Assembly (NCBI GenBank): GCA_031216915.1
Contig: CM062289.1
Location: 442,627,587-442,691,586, forward strand
Direction: 5' to 3'
DNA: 64,000 nucleotides
Source of the DNA: Pictodentalium vernedei
Lineage: Eukaryota > Mollusca > Scaphopoda > Dentaliida > Dentaliidae
Shown: positions 22,746-32,828 of the stretch, one piece after another
Position numbering within the stretch: the stretch's first letter is position 1
Layout: each line of letters begins with the position of its first letter
The notes under the pieces: generated by a model
What the model was told of the DNA's origin: nothing
The model's database searches: none
Seen by the model: the letters and a program-made list of their open reading frames with translations, nothing else
Made by a program: the position numbers and the translations under genes

Positions 22746-24048
22746 CCCTGTCACACTCTGCTGCGATCATGCCGGCGCTTGTGTTGCGCTGACAAATTAT
22801 CAAAATATAAACAACACACAGAAAGAGAGCGGAAAACTGTCCAAAATTGTCAATCTTTTAAAACAAGGGAGCTCTTTGTATGCTCCTATCCCGCTTATCA
22901 CGTTTTTATTGCGCTCTTAGTACGACCCATTGCGTTCCTACTTTGCCAAATTTCACGCCCACACGCGCCCTCACTGTGCTTCCTCTACGCTGTAAACGTT
23001 CTTAGTGCATCCAAGTCGCTGTCATTGCGTTGCTAGTACGTTCTCAATACGTTTGCAAAACGTTCTCTGTGTGGGCGCGGAGAGTATACACTCTAAAATC
23101 GGTTGGGTTAAAAATCAACCCAAATCGACTAGGTTGAGTGAATATGAACCCAAATTGGGTTCATATTCATCAACCCAGTCGATTTGGGTTGATTTTTAAC
23201 CCAACCGATTTAGAGTGTAAATAGAGCCTCCTCCGTGCTCCAGTCGTCAGTCTGTTTTTGGCGCTAAACATCGCATCGAGCAACGTAGTCACAATTGTAA
23301 AAGGAAAGGCAAAGCTCCAGCTCCCAAGGATAGGGGGAGGTGAAGAGAAAAGCAGTATCCTCCACCACCACCGTCCCCTATGCCCAGTGCTACGCCAATT
23401 GCTGTTGCTGATGATGTATTTATACCATTTGAGTGTGTGGGTGAGCAGATCGCATTTCAAAGTGGGATCGTACTGTAAACCTGCTGTAAACGTCGGAACA
23501 ATGCCATTTGTCACGCTTGGGCGTATAACGAGCGCCATAATCGCAGTGGCAGCACCGTGTGGACGTTCTATGAGCGGGAACCAGTCCATAACGCTTCTTG
23601 GCAGCGCAGTAAGAGCGCAATAAGACCGGGAGAGAGACGTAGCGAGCGTAATAAGAACGGGAGAGGCACGTAGTGAGAGGTCTGATTAAGCTTACTGCAG
23701 TCGTAGAGGGCAAGATTGATTCTTTGCTACGACCACGAGTAGCTTGTATGCAGCCTTGCTACGTCAACGGGACGCCCACATCGCTCACTTTGCGCTGCCA
23801 CGTCGACAGTACTGAGTCATTGCAGCGCCCTGGTCAGAACGCCGATCTCGGCGCTTGTTTTGTGCATGCACAAAACAAGCGCGGCGCACTGGCGCTCACG
23901 GGCCACCATGGGGACCCTCTCCCGTCCTAGCCAGTGTCCACTGCGTCACCAATCGGTTCTTGGAGACCTTAATACGTTTAGCTTGGCGCTTTGATAATGT
24001 TTCAGCGCAATGTAAGCGCCGGTCTGATCGCAGCAGATTGTGACAGGG
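22746..24048. mobile_element. 1.3-kb GC-richer inverted-repeat element P
   Basis: Termini CCCTGTCACACTCTGCTGCG and the inverse of CCCTGTCACAATCTGCTGCG match over about 48 bp (also GCCGGCGCTT and TTGCGCTGA), with homology fading to about 65 bp. The interior is clearly richer in G+C than its surroundings. No long ORF or transposase motif was found, so it is probably non-autonomous. Flanks CTCTAAGC and TGTTAAGC agree only in TAAGC, so the target duplication is uncertain. MITE A is nested inside at 23099-23217. The superfamily is not assigned. Confidence 0.75.
23099..23217. mobile_element. Foldback MITE A nested in P
   Basis: The cleanest A copy, 119 bp. CACTCTAAAATCGGTTGGG at the left, the inverse CCCAACCGATTTAGAGTG at the right, flanked by TA on both sides. 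Its nesting shows that A was active after P arrived. Confidence 0.9.
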
Positions 24049-24148
24049 TGTTAAGCTTAACATGACACTCAATTAATCTACTCAATGTCGTGCGTCTTTT
24101 TGTGTCAACTTCAGCTAAATGTAATCTATGATAAACCAGAAAGACGAT

Positions 24149-24296
24149 TTAACCATTTCGCTGCTACAGGTCCATATTGAGTAAGTAACCAACTGTTGAC
24201 GGCCTGTGCGATAAGTCCGTACTCAGTACGGAGATACAACATGCATGTACAGGGAATGGATACCATAGCAGCATAGCATAGCAGCGAAATGGTTAA
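24149..24296. mobile_element. TTAA-flanked MITE (piggyBac-like)
   Basis: TTAA, then CCATTTCGCTGCTA, about 110 bp, then TAGCAGCGAAATGG, then TTAA. Exact TTAA on both sides with inverted ends starting CC suggests a piggyBac-type non-autonomous element. It is not related in sequence to D1/D2. The centre holds CCGTACTCAGTACGG. Confidence 0.85.
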
Positions 24297-24654
24297 GATG
24301 AAGACGTTGTAAACAATTTTTATAGTCAATCTACGACTTGTTCAACCAGTAAATATTTGTTTTCGTTCACTGACGCCCCATTTTCTCTGATAATGCAATC
24401 AGTGATTGTTGTCATTGCGGTCAGAAAATTCTTTGTCGTTCTCAGACAAATCGCAGCCCGAAAACTCATCATAAGGGCATTCATGTTAGGATTTGTTAAA
24501 GGCTAAAAATATAATGTCGGTAATGTCGCTCCTCTACAGGAAACAAAAAAAAATTACTCTCAGCACTTAATGCCAATTTCCGAATTGAGTCACTGAATCA
24601 CTGGCCACAAATTAGACACAATATTGACACTTTTAAAGAATATCTTGCTCATTG
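24297..24654. other. No gene recognised
   Basis: AT-rich sequence with no identified feature. Confidence 0.35.
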
Positions 24655-24895
24655 TCCAGCGTAATGGAAAAAAAACGGTCAGCGCTCTTCGCCGTACAAA
24701 TTTAATTATTTTTTTTTTTCATTTTTTTTTTTGCCTTGAAAACAATCCTCATGACGCTTCATCGGAACGAGCTCATTGAGTTCGTCCACATGAAGTGTTG
24801 TAAGTTATGTTTTTGGTCAAACAAATTAAAATTTGAAGAAATTTGTTGCAGACATCGTCCTCTATTCTGCTTGGGAAAAGGATTAAACAAGAAAA
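24655..24895. mobile_element. Degenerate D2 MITE
   Basis: Decayed D2 features: AACGGTCAGCGCTCTTCGCC, poly-T, a CATCGGAACGAGCTCATTGA centre, and an eroded GGGAAAAGGATTAA right end. The TTAA target is preserved on the right only. Confidence 0.55.
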
Positions 24896-25100
24896 AAATG
24901 TAAAAAAGAATATATATGCTTACCCATGCTTATTTAAATCAGCTACTGAACCATGGATACTGTTGCGTGTTTAGTTACTGTTTTGTCTTTTTTAATAATA
25001 TGCTTTGATATATATAATGCACGTCTGTAGTTGGTTCGGACAGCCCAACCCAAAACTCTTTTATATTACAGCATTTCATCGTCATTATATTATCATTATA

Positions 25101-25358
25101 CAGTACGTGGAGAGTGGATTGTAAGTAAATCACCCGCGGAGTGGAGTTATCACCCATGCTATAACTTTCAAATTTTGTACATATCGACAAAAAAACACAA
25201 GCAATATTTCAGCTAATGGACCTCCGGGTTTAACCCGGAGGTCCATTAGCTGAAACTTTGCTTGTGCTGGTTATGCTTTGCAACAAATTTGCAATTATTG
25301 CTTGGGTGGATTGTCCACTCTGTGGGTGATTTAGTGATAATACACTCTCCACGTACTG
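25101..25358. mobile_element. Foldback MITE C, copy 2
   Basis: CAGTACGTGGAGAGTGGATT at the left, ACTCTCCACGTACTG at the right, TA on both sides, centre GGTTTAACCCGGAGGTCC. Closely matches 3716-3971, in the opposite orientation to it by flanking motifs. Confidence 0.88.
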
Positions 25359-25435
25359 TAACGGAGACTATAGTTCTGGATAATCTCAACGAGAGTAATT
25401 CCTACAGAACTTTGAATTAATTTAATTGATTTTGT

Positions 25436-25634
25436 TTAAGATCCACCAGAGACGTAATTTTTCTATTTTTTTAACAAAACCATATCATGTGACCCCTCAT
25501 TGGAATGAGCTCGTTCCAATGAGGGGTCACATGATATGCTTTTGTTAAAAATTTTTTAAAAATAATATTTTTTCAACTGCTGAATGTGCATATTACGCGG
25601 GCGGATGCGGGCGATTCGTTAGGTAAAGGGTTAA
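25436..25634. mobile_element. D1 piggyBac-type MITE with altered left end
   Basis: The core CATATCATGTGACCCCTCAT is inverted around GAGCTC. The right terminus GGTAAAGGG precedes TTAA (25631-25634). The usual left terminus is missing: at the left TTAA (25436-25439) the sequence GATC(C/G)ACCAGAGACGTAA begins, and the same sequence also follows the right TTAA. Flanking DNA therefore appears on both sides, the left copy replacing the MITE end. Confidence 0.7.
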
Positions 25635-25693
25635 GATCGACCAGAGACGTAAATGCTGGAGGCGTGGATTCTTTGTTTCGCCATCAGTAGTAG

Positions 25694-25946
25694 GGAATTT
25701 ATTTACTTAAGTTTAACGATACTTTAACAGCCAAGGTCATATCGTGTCGGTGACAGTTTTACGGGTGGAGGAATCCGGAGTACCCGGAGAGAACCACCGA
25801 GCAACGACGAGCAGCCACCAGCTCCCCAACATCGTAACTCCGCTCTGTAGCACAGGCAGGATTAGATTGGTTGAAGACATGCGCACCATCGACGTGCAGT
25901 ACTCCTTAGTATACGGCGTCATCGTGCCCCCATGTGGACAATCGGG
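25694..25946 (-). mobile_element. SINE, type-2 tail, 5'-truncated
   Basis: Minus-strand SINE body (CGGTGGTTCTCTCCGGGTAC, CCAATCTAATCCTGCC) with the type-2 tail (GACACGATATGACCTTGG then TTAAAGTATCGTTAAA). It is cut off at ATGTGG/GATTG, where a poly-C run begins, so no pol III head is present. By its tail it belongs with the 5S-headed subfamily. Confidence 0.8.
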
Positions 25947-26354
25947 GTCCCCCCCCCCCCCCCGTAGTAGGGAAAAGTACTATTGTTCAATAACCGGTGT
26001 GTTCAAAGAAATCCGTATAGGCATACACCCCCCCCCCCCCATGGTGGTTGCTAGGTTTGTGATAAAGGGGAGGGACATGCTTTAGAAATTAACCACGCCA
26101 AGCGATAGTGTTGCATCATTCTGCCACGACATGTACCAATACATTGCCGACATTTGTGGAAACAACAATTTTCATGATGCAAATTTACTCTTATACTTCA
26201 AATATTCTTTGTATGAAACCGTTCGTTTTGTGTGTAATAATAGCAATAAAAATAATAATAAAAAGTAATAATAATAATAATAAATATAATAAGACATATG
26301 AAGAAGTCTTGGCAACCAACAAAATTTAGCAGTTCATCAGTTAAAGAAGAAGTA
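25947..26354. other. Poly-C runs and AT-rich DNA
   Basis: C runs lie at about 25949-25963 and 26029-26040, and an ATA/AAT-rich microsatellite at about 26240-26290. No gene seen. Confidence 0.45.
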
Positions 26355-26937
26355 TATTTATCATATGACTCGTCCGTTTTGTTCACTTTAAAACATTTGA
26401 TATTTTGCTTTTATATTAATCAGTGATAAATAAAGCCTTCCCTCAATTTCATTGGTCTATTTCAAAACTAGACAATTTGATTGGCTGAACAAAATAAAAC
26501 TGGGCCACATTTTCATAATTTGCATAATTGGAGTTGGGAGCTTTCATTGGTCAATTTCAAAACTGGACAATTTGATTGGCTAAACAAAATACAACTGGGT
26601 GACATTTGCATACTTTCAGTAGGGAGAATTTACGTTATCTGTCCTATTTAGGGTGGGCTATATTGTATTAATCTTTTACCTACAAGAAAAAAGCCATTCA
26701 TATTTTTTTTATATTTTTATTTTTTGCTTCCAAAACATAGGTTATGACCCCTCATTGGAACGAGCTCGACGAGCTCGTTCCAATGAGGGGTCATAACCTA
26801 TGTTTTGGAAGCAAAAAATGAAAAGTTTTAGTTATACAGGGATGTTTTTTCCATGTGCCGTCTACAACTCCATATAGGTGATGGGTTAAAAAGTCCCAAG
26901 TGGCTAATTTGTGCGTGTGTGTGTCATATGATAAATA
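26355..26937. mobile_element. Element AA with nested D2 core, copy 1
   Basis: Termini TATTTATCATATGAC and GTCATATGATAAATA form a 15-bp inverted repeat. The left half has two tandem ~90-bp units (26450-26535, 26545-26625), each with two ATTGG (CCAAT-box) motifs. The right half is a D2-type palindrome (about 26674-26890) with eroded TTAATCTTTTACCTA and GATGGGTTAA ends and the core TTATGACCCCTCATTGGAAC. The same composite is at 43526-44109. Confidence 0.75.
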
Positions 26938-26942
26938 GAATA

Positions 26943-27081
26943 TGAAATAAGTGTTTTTCTCATATAATATTTATGAAACTCGTCCGAATTTTCGGTTTGG
27001 GCTCGCCATAGACTCGCCAAAACGGAAAATTCTTAGACTCGTTTCCTATGTATTATATGAGAAAAAACACTTATTCCATAT
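26943..27081. repeat. Palindrome following AA
   Basis: GAAATAAGTGTTTTTCTCAT is inverted as ATGAGAAAAAACACTTATTCC, with ACTCGTCCGAATTTTC/GGAAAATTCTTAGACTCG inner arms. A half copy follows the second AA copy at 44113-44170, so AA and this hairpin share a history. Confidence 0.7.
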
Positions 27082-27087
27082 CCTCTA

Positions 27088-27597
27088 TTTATTACACGCC
27101 TGGTTCCATAAAATCCCCATCTACAGCAACACAAAACCACCCGGAAAATAAAAATATGTTTTCCGCACATATGGGCGCAACAGAAATCATTGACAGACTA
27201 TTTTTAAATAGACGTGAAATTTTACTGGAATTTTCTACAAATTTGCAATTATAATTTGAATATGGCTAAAAACCGTTCCTGAGTTCCAATGTGTTCTATG
27301 TGCCAGTAGGCACATAGAAAACATTGGAACTCAGGGGACGAAATAGCAACGCGGGTTCTCCTCGAAAATTTGGTTGGCAATAAAAGGTGCTCTTTTTGTT
27401 GATAGTTTTCAAAAGAATTGCTGACTGTCTTCTCATAGTTGTTTTCAGACGCGAAGGCGTGTAATAAACACAGAACAACACGCGTGTGTGAATAGGTTAA
27501 TCGATATGGCACATGTGCCTCTCGTTCTATTCTTCCGCGCTGACACTCGTGCCATATCGATTAACCCATTCATACATACGCGTGTCGTTCTGTGTAT
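27088..27597 (-). mobile_element. Three-hairpin element B, inverted copy
   Basis: The same three hairpins as at 884 in reverse order: GCACATATGGGCGC (about 27166), the CTATGTGCCAGTAGGCACAT hairpin (27283-27338), and the TAATCGATATGGCAC/GTGCCATATCGATTA hairpin (27490-27595). TTTATTACACGCC opens it and GGCGTGTAATAAA recurs at about 27455. Confidence 0.8.
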
Positions 27598-28341
27598 TGA
27601 GTTGGATTTCAAGTTTGCACCAATACTCACCGACAAGAGAACAATGTCGGGAAATTTTAACTCTCGGCCCAAATCTCGTGGGAAACTTTGGAGATCTAGG
27701 CTTCGATCTTGACAATCCAAAATGTTCCGTTTAATTCTGTCACGTATGTATTTTGGCGTATGCATTATTTTGTTTTAAACAACCTGTTTGTTGAATGTGT
27801 CGTTAAATTCCAGCAAGCAAACTACAACATGTATTTTGATAGCGTCTCAAATAACGAGATCACACTTCGTAAAGGTAGACGATACATCCGGTTTGAATTG
27901 TAGTAATGAGCTGCATGCCAATTAATAAATACCTGGCATTAATTGGGATGGTTGGCGTCGGAAATAGATATTTCAATTCCTCGTCCACACGCATGCGCCT
28001 GATAATTCGCATTCAAGAAACGTTCACTATAAGATATTTCATAGGGTGAGACTTATAAAGCCATAAGTTTATTTCAGTCTCCGGCCGGTCTCCAGTCCAT
28101 ACAGTCCTAATCCAAGCAGTGTAACCGGGGTTGGGGAGAACTCGCCCCCTCGTCCACCTTTTCTGACAAATGACACCCTTATAAAAAAATCATGACTAAA
28201 ATCCATAAAGCCATTTAACTGGTAAAGTGCTGGAAGCCCATTTTCTGGGCTTGATTCTGAAATGCAGGTGCTTCAACTTGAATGCGTCATCTTTGGTGGA
28301 TGAGCTTCATATTACCTTTGAAGTTAAATAGTTTTGTCTGT
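27598..28341. other. No gene recognised
   Basis: No repeat shared with the rest of the window and no supported coding frame. Confidence 0.35.
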
Positions 28342-28418
28342 TAGGTTTTGCCTTATTACAATTCATGAGAGAGTGGCTACAGGTACTCTCTCATGAATTG
28401 TAATGAGGCAAAGACACA
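28342..28418. repeat. Palindrome with CATGAGAGAGT arms
   Basis: TTATTACAATTCATGAGAGA is inverted around GTGGCTACAGGTAC. Its arm layout (tail-to-tail AGAG/CTCT beside a T-rich AATT arm) resembles the G hairpin at 53950, but the sequence differs. Confidence 0.7.
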
Positions 28419-28441
28419 CGAACAAAATAAATAAATACCTC

Positions 28442-28463
28442 GGGGGGGGGGGGGGGGGGGGGG
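28442..28463. repeat. Poly-G run
   Basis: About 22 uninterrupted G, the longest G/C homopolymer in the window. Confidence 0.9.
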
Positions 28464-28604
28464 TGAATGGTTAAAAAAAACTTAGATTATGCAAATGTAC
28501 TACTTTTCTTGAGTTTATGTAATAGATTCTAGATGGAGTGCAAATATTAACAAAGTTGCAAAGTTGCAAATGGCCTAAAATTGGTAACTTTCTTCCACCT
28601 TAAC

Positions 28605-29176
28605 TAGGGCTGCACGGTATATCGATAAGTCGATATATACCGATATCCAAACCAATATCGTCTGAATACCGGTGTAATTACAAAAATATCGGTTTATCAA
28701 CATTATTTATTTTCCCACAATTTAATTGTCAAGATGTCTTGAGTTTTTTAACTGTAGCCCCGAATGAATAATATTATCCCTTTATCCAAGGAATCGTCTG
28801 CTTGTGCCCTCGTGATATACAAATTCAGCAGTTGAAAAAATAAATTTCAACAAAACTATATCATGTGACCCCTAATTGGAACGAGCTCGTTGAGCTCGTT
28901 CCAATGAGGGGTCACAAGATATAGTTCTGTTGAACTTTTTTGAGAAAATCTGATAAACTAATTTTGAAAATAAAAAAAATTGATATCATCTGCGTTGGGT
29001 AAAGATTTCTCGAACCGCATCATCAAAGCATGCTAATTCGTTCCGACTGTGATGCCTCGAGTCTCGATTGTGGTACTTGTATTTATATATCTGAACAGTT
29101 TTCGATATACCGGTATACCGCGGTATTTTTTTGAATACCGATACCGGTATTCAGTTTTGAATATCGTGCAACCCTA
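28605..29176. mobile_element. hAT-type MITE E with fossil piggyBac-type core, copy 2
   Basis: A 572-bp element with ends TAGGGCTGCACGGTAT and ATATCGTGCAACCCTA, flanked by ACCTTAAC and ACCTCAAC (7 of 8 identical). It is in inverted orientation relative to 15959-16534 and holds the same embedded D1 core (ATATCATGTGACCCCTAATT) and eroded D1 ends. The composite therefore predates the spread of E. Confidence 0.9.
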
Positions 29177-29898
29177 ACCTCAACCATTTCCCAACCCGAT
29201 GTGTGCAACTACTTCCATTGTTAATGTGGTTGTCTCTATTTTTCGACAGTACTGCGGGAGAATCAATTAATCAATCAATCGATCGATCCGTCCGTCCATC
29301 CGTTCGCGCTATAATACGGGAGTTAACGAGTTTTTTGTGTCTGGACAGGCATTATGAGCTTACCGAAATATTATGAGCTTATTTGATATATTATGAGCTC
29401 AGTTACTGAGATATGAGACTTATGAGGCAAATTGCGAATTTTCGGGGTTTATATTAAAGGTTAGGGTCAGTTCAGGGTCGGGTTATGGTTAGTTTCTCTT
29501 CAGCATTAAGGTTGGGGGATGTAACCATGTCTATACCCCGAAATATTTCCAAAAACGAGGTTTTAACCATTATCCGAACGAAATAAAATAAACAATTTTT
29601 CCGTAATTTTTCAAGTCCGTCCGTCCGTCTTAAATGATTTACCCAACCAATTGATCAATTAAATATAAATTTAATGAATAATATTTTAAATTATATTAAA
29701 ATTATTGAAATAATCCAGCAATTAGTTATTTTAGTGAAAAAATAGAATATATATTAATATTATTTCCTCATTCATTTATTCATCAGTCAACTATTCACTG
29801 AAGCCTATTGAGTATTGCTCGACGATGAGACACTTGCCTCCAACCGAATCTAACCTTGTTTGTAACGGCCATATCCGACCAGTACCACTAGCAAACAT
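29177..29898. other. AT-rich DNA with short simple repeats
   Basis: ATCA/GTCC-type simple repeats lie near 29260-29310. No gene seen. Confidence 0.35.
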
Positions 29899-30041
29899 AT
29901 AGAATAAATAGGTACAAGGGCCGGTAATCAAATTTAAACCACGAGTAGGATAAGGGTTTTAACCACTCGGCTTGCCAAGTGGTTAAAACCCTTATTCTAC
30001 GAGTGGTTTAAATCTGATTACGGACCCTAGTACCTATTTGT
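29899..30041. repeat. Palindrome Z
   Basis: AAATAGGTACAAGGGCC is inverted as GGACCCTAGTACCTATTT. The inner arms GGTTTTAACCACTCGGC/CCAAGTGGTTAAAACC are nearly perfect. Confidence 0.8.
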
Positions 30042-30795
30042 TAAATTTATATCATGCTCGTAATAAATAATCGAATTTGTCACTTAAAATGGACAAAAAA
30101 CAACACATTCTTTCGCGAACACACCGGTTTGTTTTGTGTACATCTGCGCCAGTGGGCAGAACTACCGGCTGCACGTGAATGCTTGGTTGACAGCTAGACA
30201 CATGGTCAAAGGTGATTGAATTTACCTTGCTTTTTCAGTCAATTATTATTAACTATTCTTAAATTTTATAAATTTTTAATTGTAGGTATTTTAAACTTAA
30301 TAAGTCATTGCACGTAGTAGATAGTACCGCAAAACGTCGTATGTTGGATGAAACATCGCTAAGTGTGAATGTATCGAAGCCGGCAAATCGCGTCTTGCCA
30401 AAGGTCAAGTTGGGTGAAATTCCGACTATGGGTGTAAATTTTGTTTAACCGCTGTAGAAGCTTTACTTTACACCGGTAGTGGGGTTAAAAACTGAAATTT
30501 AACATACAGGCTTTTCACAGGTAGCAACAAAGGCGACCATGGTATCAATCACTATTCATACTTAGTTGTTTCTACAGTTTGTGCACTCAAAACAAAAAAT
30601 TATGTTCTCTTTGTTGACACGAGTTCGTTGGCATCGTTCCATTGAGGGTCCATGAGGTGCGATTTGAAGGCAGAACATAAAAACATTTAGTTATTCAAGA
30701 ATTGTTTTGCGAGTGAGTGTGGTCTGGTAGTCGTCTTTGGTAATCGGCTAAATGATTTGTTATTAATTAACACTATCTTGGAAAGAGCTAGAAAC
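30042..30795. other. Intergenic DNA with decayed D2 and U fragments
   Basis: The segment 30580-30760 has D2-like pieces (CATCGTTCCATTGAGGG, TAGTTATTCAAGAATTG). The segment 30395-30560 weakly resembles repeat U (GGGTGTAAATTTTG, CACCGGTAGTGGGG). Both are diverged. Confidence 0.35.
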
Positions 30796-31339
30796 TAGGG
30801 CTGTCACGATTATTCGATTAATCGATTGCTGATCGATCACGCCGAAATCGATTAGTATTTTTCGTTGTCGAAGAATCGGTAAATTTTACCCCGTTTTAGA
30901 CGTTTAATAATTAAAAAAAATGAAAAAACTATTGTTTCTTATGGTAAAGGGTCAAGAACGTCGACGTTAAATCTCAAGAAGCCGTTAGGAGCATTTGCCC
31001 TTTTAGAAACATTCAAAGCTTTGATGTTCTGAACTTTTGAACCGTCAGTGTAATAATCAAGCCCGGTCGGCAGTTGCGAACTTGCGAAGTTCGCAACTGA
31101 CGACCGGTCTTGATCTTTACACTGACGGTTCAGAAGTTCAGAACATCAAACCTTTGAATGTACCTAAAAGAGGATCGTCTTCGTTTACTTGAGGAAGGTT
31201 AACTGACTTGAACTTCATTTTTAACAACTTAAAGAGAGGGAAATGTTGGGACGGGGTCATCTATGTACGATTAATCGATTATAATCGATTATTTGCGACG
31301 ATTAATCGATTCCTAAATTAACAAATCGTGACAGCCCTA
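30796..31339. mobile_element. hAT-type MITE F, copy 2, downstream of the receptor gene
   Basis: A 544-bp element, ends TAGGGCTGTCACGA and TCGTGACAGCCCTA, flanked by an exact CTAGAAAC duplication (30788-30795, 31340-31347). It ends 115 bp from the receptor stop codon, on the 3' side of that gene, so it may lie within or just beyond its 3' UTR. Confidence 0.93.
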
Positions 31340-31454
31340 CTAGAAACCTATCCGAAAATGTGCCTCAATGCAGAATTCTTTCGAAAGAAACATAAATGAA
31401 AAGATAAAAGGGTGTACAAATTCCTAAACAGATCACGACAGAAAGCTTAATGAA

Positions 31455-32657
31455 CTAAACAGAAGAAAGGTGAATATTGGAGTTTGAAGGCACTGATGTG
31501 CTTGCTATGTAAGTCGTCGATCTTTTGGGCTTCCTGCACAACAGTACCTCCAGAGTCTTATGTCGGAATTTACTGCCAGAGAAAAAGTAAAGATAAAAGT
31601 TGATTGCATGGTTTGCTTCATATAAAACAAAGGTCAGTTGCTGAATGAGATAATTCCACGCCGTGCGTCGTGTTGGAGTGATGAAGTCCAGCTTGTGAGA
31701 AAAGAGAAGAAATATTGTATATGGTGTCGTAAGTACCACGAAAATCACCGAAACTGTCACTAACATTACAGTCATCTGGTTCTGTTTTAACAAACCCGTC
31801 GCACTTCCTGCCATCCCCTGACGAAGTTTACCGAATTGCCGTATTTTCCATATGATTGCAATGTTGCCGAAAAATAGTAAGACACTTGGGATTATGGCAC
31901 TGAAAGCCCCATCTACCCACACCCAAACATTATTTAAAAAACTTAGAATATCGTTTCGCCATGTGCAATACTCGGTGTTTTTTACTACCGGTCCTTTGAT
32001 TGTAAATTTGAGCATGAAAGCATTGAAACTGGCCATAAAAACAAACAACACAGACAAAATGAATACGGTCGTCTTCTTCGTGCAATATTGGTTGACTTTC
32101 AGTGGGAAAAATATTGCAAAACAACGTTCGAACGTCACAGCAACTAAAATCCAAAACGAGCTCATTGGTAAAAACGACAGCAGAAATCTAAAACTTTTAC
32201 AACCCCACAAACCCGTGTCGTAGGTCACCCGCGTGAGTTCCACATAAAGTAATTTCAATGCCAGCGTAAATGAGTCGACAATTGCAAGGACGGCGATATA
32301 AATACTTAATGAGGTAAGAGGCCGCATAAGACAGATAACTGTCAATGACAGAAGGTTTCCTGGAATACCCAGCCCCGCAAGTATTTTCAGGTAGTATAAG
32401 TTTATGTAATATGCAGCCCACAACTCAGAATAATTCTCTAAGGCTCCAAAACCAATTTTCCCATAATAAACAGCTTCAGTAGTTGTATGGTTTGCAAAAC
32501 AGACAATGGTGTTGTTGAAGTCTGTGGTGTTGTTGATCGTTGTGTTAGGACAGGAACGTGGAAATGTAGTCACAGAGGACATATTTATTGGCAACGTACT
32601 ATTTTCAACCATTTCCACCCCTTTCGTATCCATCAACGTCGTCAAGGTACTCGCCAT
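31455..32657 (-). CDS. Class A G-protein-coupled receptor (orphan, neuropeptide-receptor-like)
   Basis: An open frame of 400 codons encoding a seven-transmembrane plasma-membrane receptor. The N-terminal ~80 residues are rich in N-glycosylation sequons (N19, N25, N38, N42/43, N48, N56, N75). Family landmarks: GN at 100-101 (TM1), LAIVD with D128 (TM2), C153 and C231 as the likely TM3-ECL2 disulfide, ERC at 177-179 in place of DRY, P257 (TM5), TTPY with P312 in TM6 lacking the usual CWxP, and NFYLY at 353-357 in place of NPxxY. A basic tail with LLCRKPKR is a possible palmitoylation site. The length is normal. The start at 32657 is chosen because a pyrimidine-rich tract ending in TTTGCAGCAG lies 4 bases upstream. 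That looks like a splice acceptor, so the upstream Met at 32690 would be intronic. The ligand is unknown. FMRFamide-type or related peptide receptors are the nearest guess. Confidence 0.88.
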   Translation of the reverse strand: MASTLTTLMDTKGVEMVENSTLPINMSSVTTFPRSCPNTTINNTTDFNNTIVCFANHTTTEAVYYGKIGFGALENYSELWAAYYINLYYLKILAGLGIPGNLLSLTVICLMRPLTSLSIYIAVLAIVDSFTLALKLLYVELTRVTYDTGLWGCKSFRFLLSFLPMSSFWILVAVTFERCFAIFFPLKVNQYCTKKTTVFILSVLFVFMASFNAFMLKFTIKGPVVKNTEYCTWRNDILSFLNNVWVWVDGAFSAIIPSVLLFFGNIAIIWKIRQFGKLRQGMAGSATGLLKQNQMTVMLVTVSVIFVVLTTPYTIFLLFSHKLDFITPTRRTAWNYLIQQLTFVLYEANHAINFYLYFFSGSKFRHKTLEVLLCRKPKRSTTYIASTSVPSNSNIHLSSV

Positions 32658-32680
32658 TCTGCTGCAAAGACAAAAAATTA
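32658..32680 (-). promoter_or_regulatory. Candidate tandem (NAGNAG) splice acceptor
   Basis: On the minus strand, TTTTTTGTCTTTGCAGCAGA immediately precedes the chosen ATG. Two CAG acceptors in tandem 3 bp apart would shift the 5' UTR by one triplet without affecting the protein. This implies a 5' non-coding exon upstream (above 32.7 kb). Confidence 0.55.
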
Positions 32681-32700
32681 TATTTACCATTATAGTTAAG

Positions 32701-32828
32701 TTTACCCTTTACCTAACATGAAAAGCAGACGACACTTGCAAAAATAATTCTTGAATAATTAATTTTTTTCATTTGTTGTCTCAAAAACATAGGTTATGAC
32801 CATTTATTGAAACGAGCTCGACGAGCCA
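32701..32828. mobile_element. Half D2 MITE in the presumed 5' intron
   Basis: CCCTTTACCTAACATGAAAA, then TCAAAAACATAGGTTATGAC and ACGAGCTCGACGAGC, matches the left arm of D2. The right arm is missing. It lies about 40 bp upstream of the candidate acceptor of the receptor gene. Confidence 0.75.

Noticed and set aside
23170-23713. Overlapping ORFs of 97-139 residues in element P
   Set aside because: Frames on both strands are open because of GC-richness. They overlap MITE A and show no transposase motifs.
27445-27765. 106-residue minus-strand ORF and overlapping plus frames
   Set aside because: They lie in the first hairpin of element B, whose palindrome yields mirrored frames.
31852-32223. 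ORF opposite the receptor gene (also 32487-32721)
   Set aside because: Antisense shadow of the GPCR coding sequence without motifs of its own.
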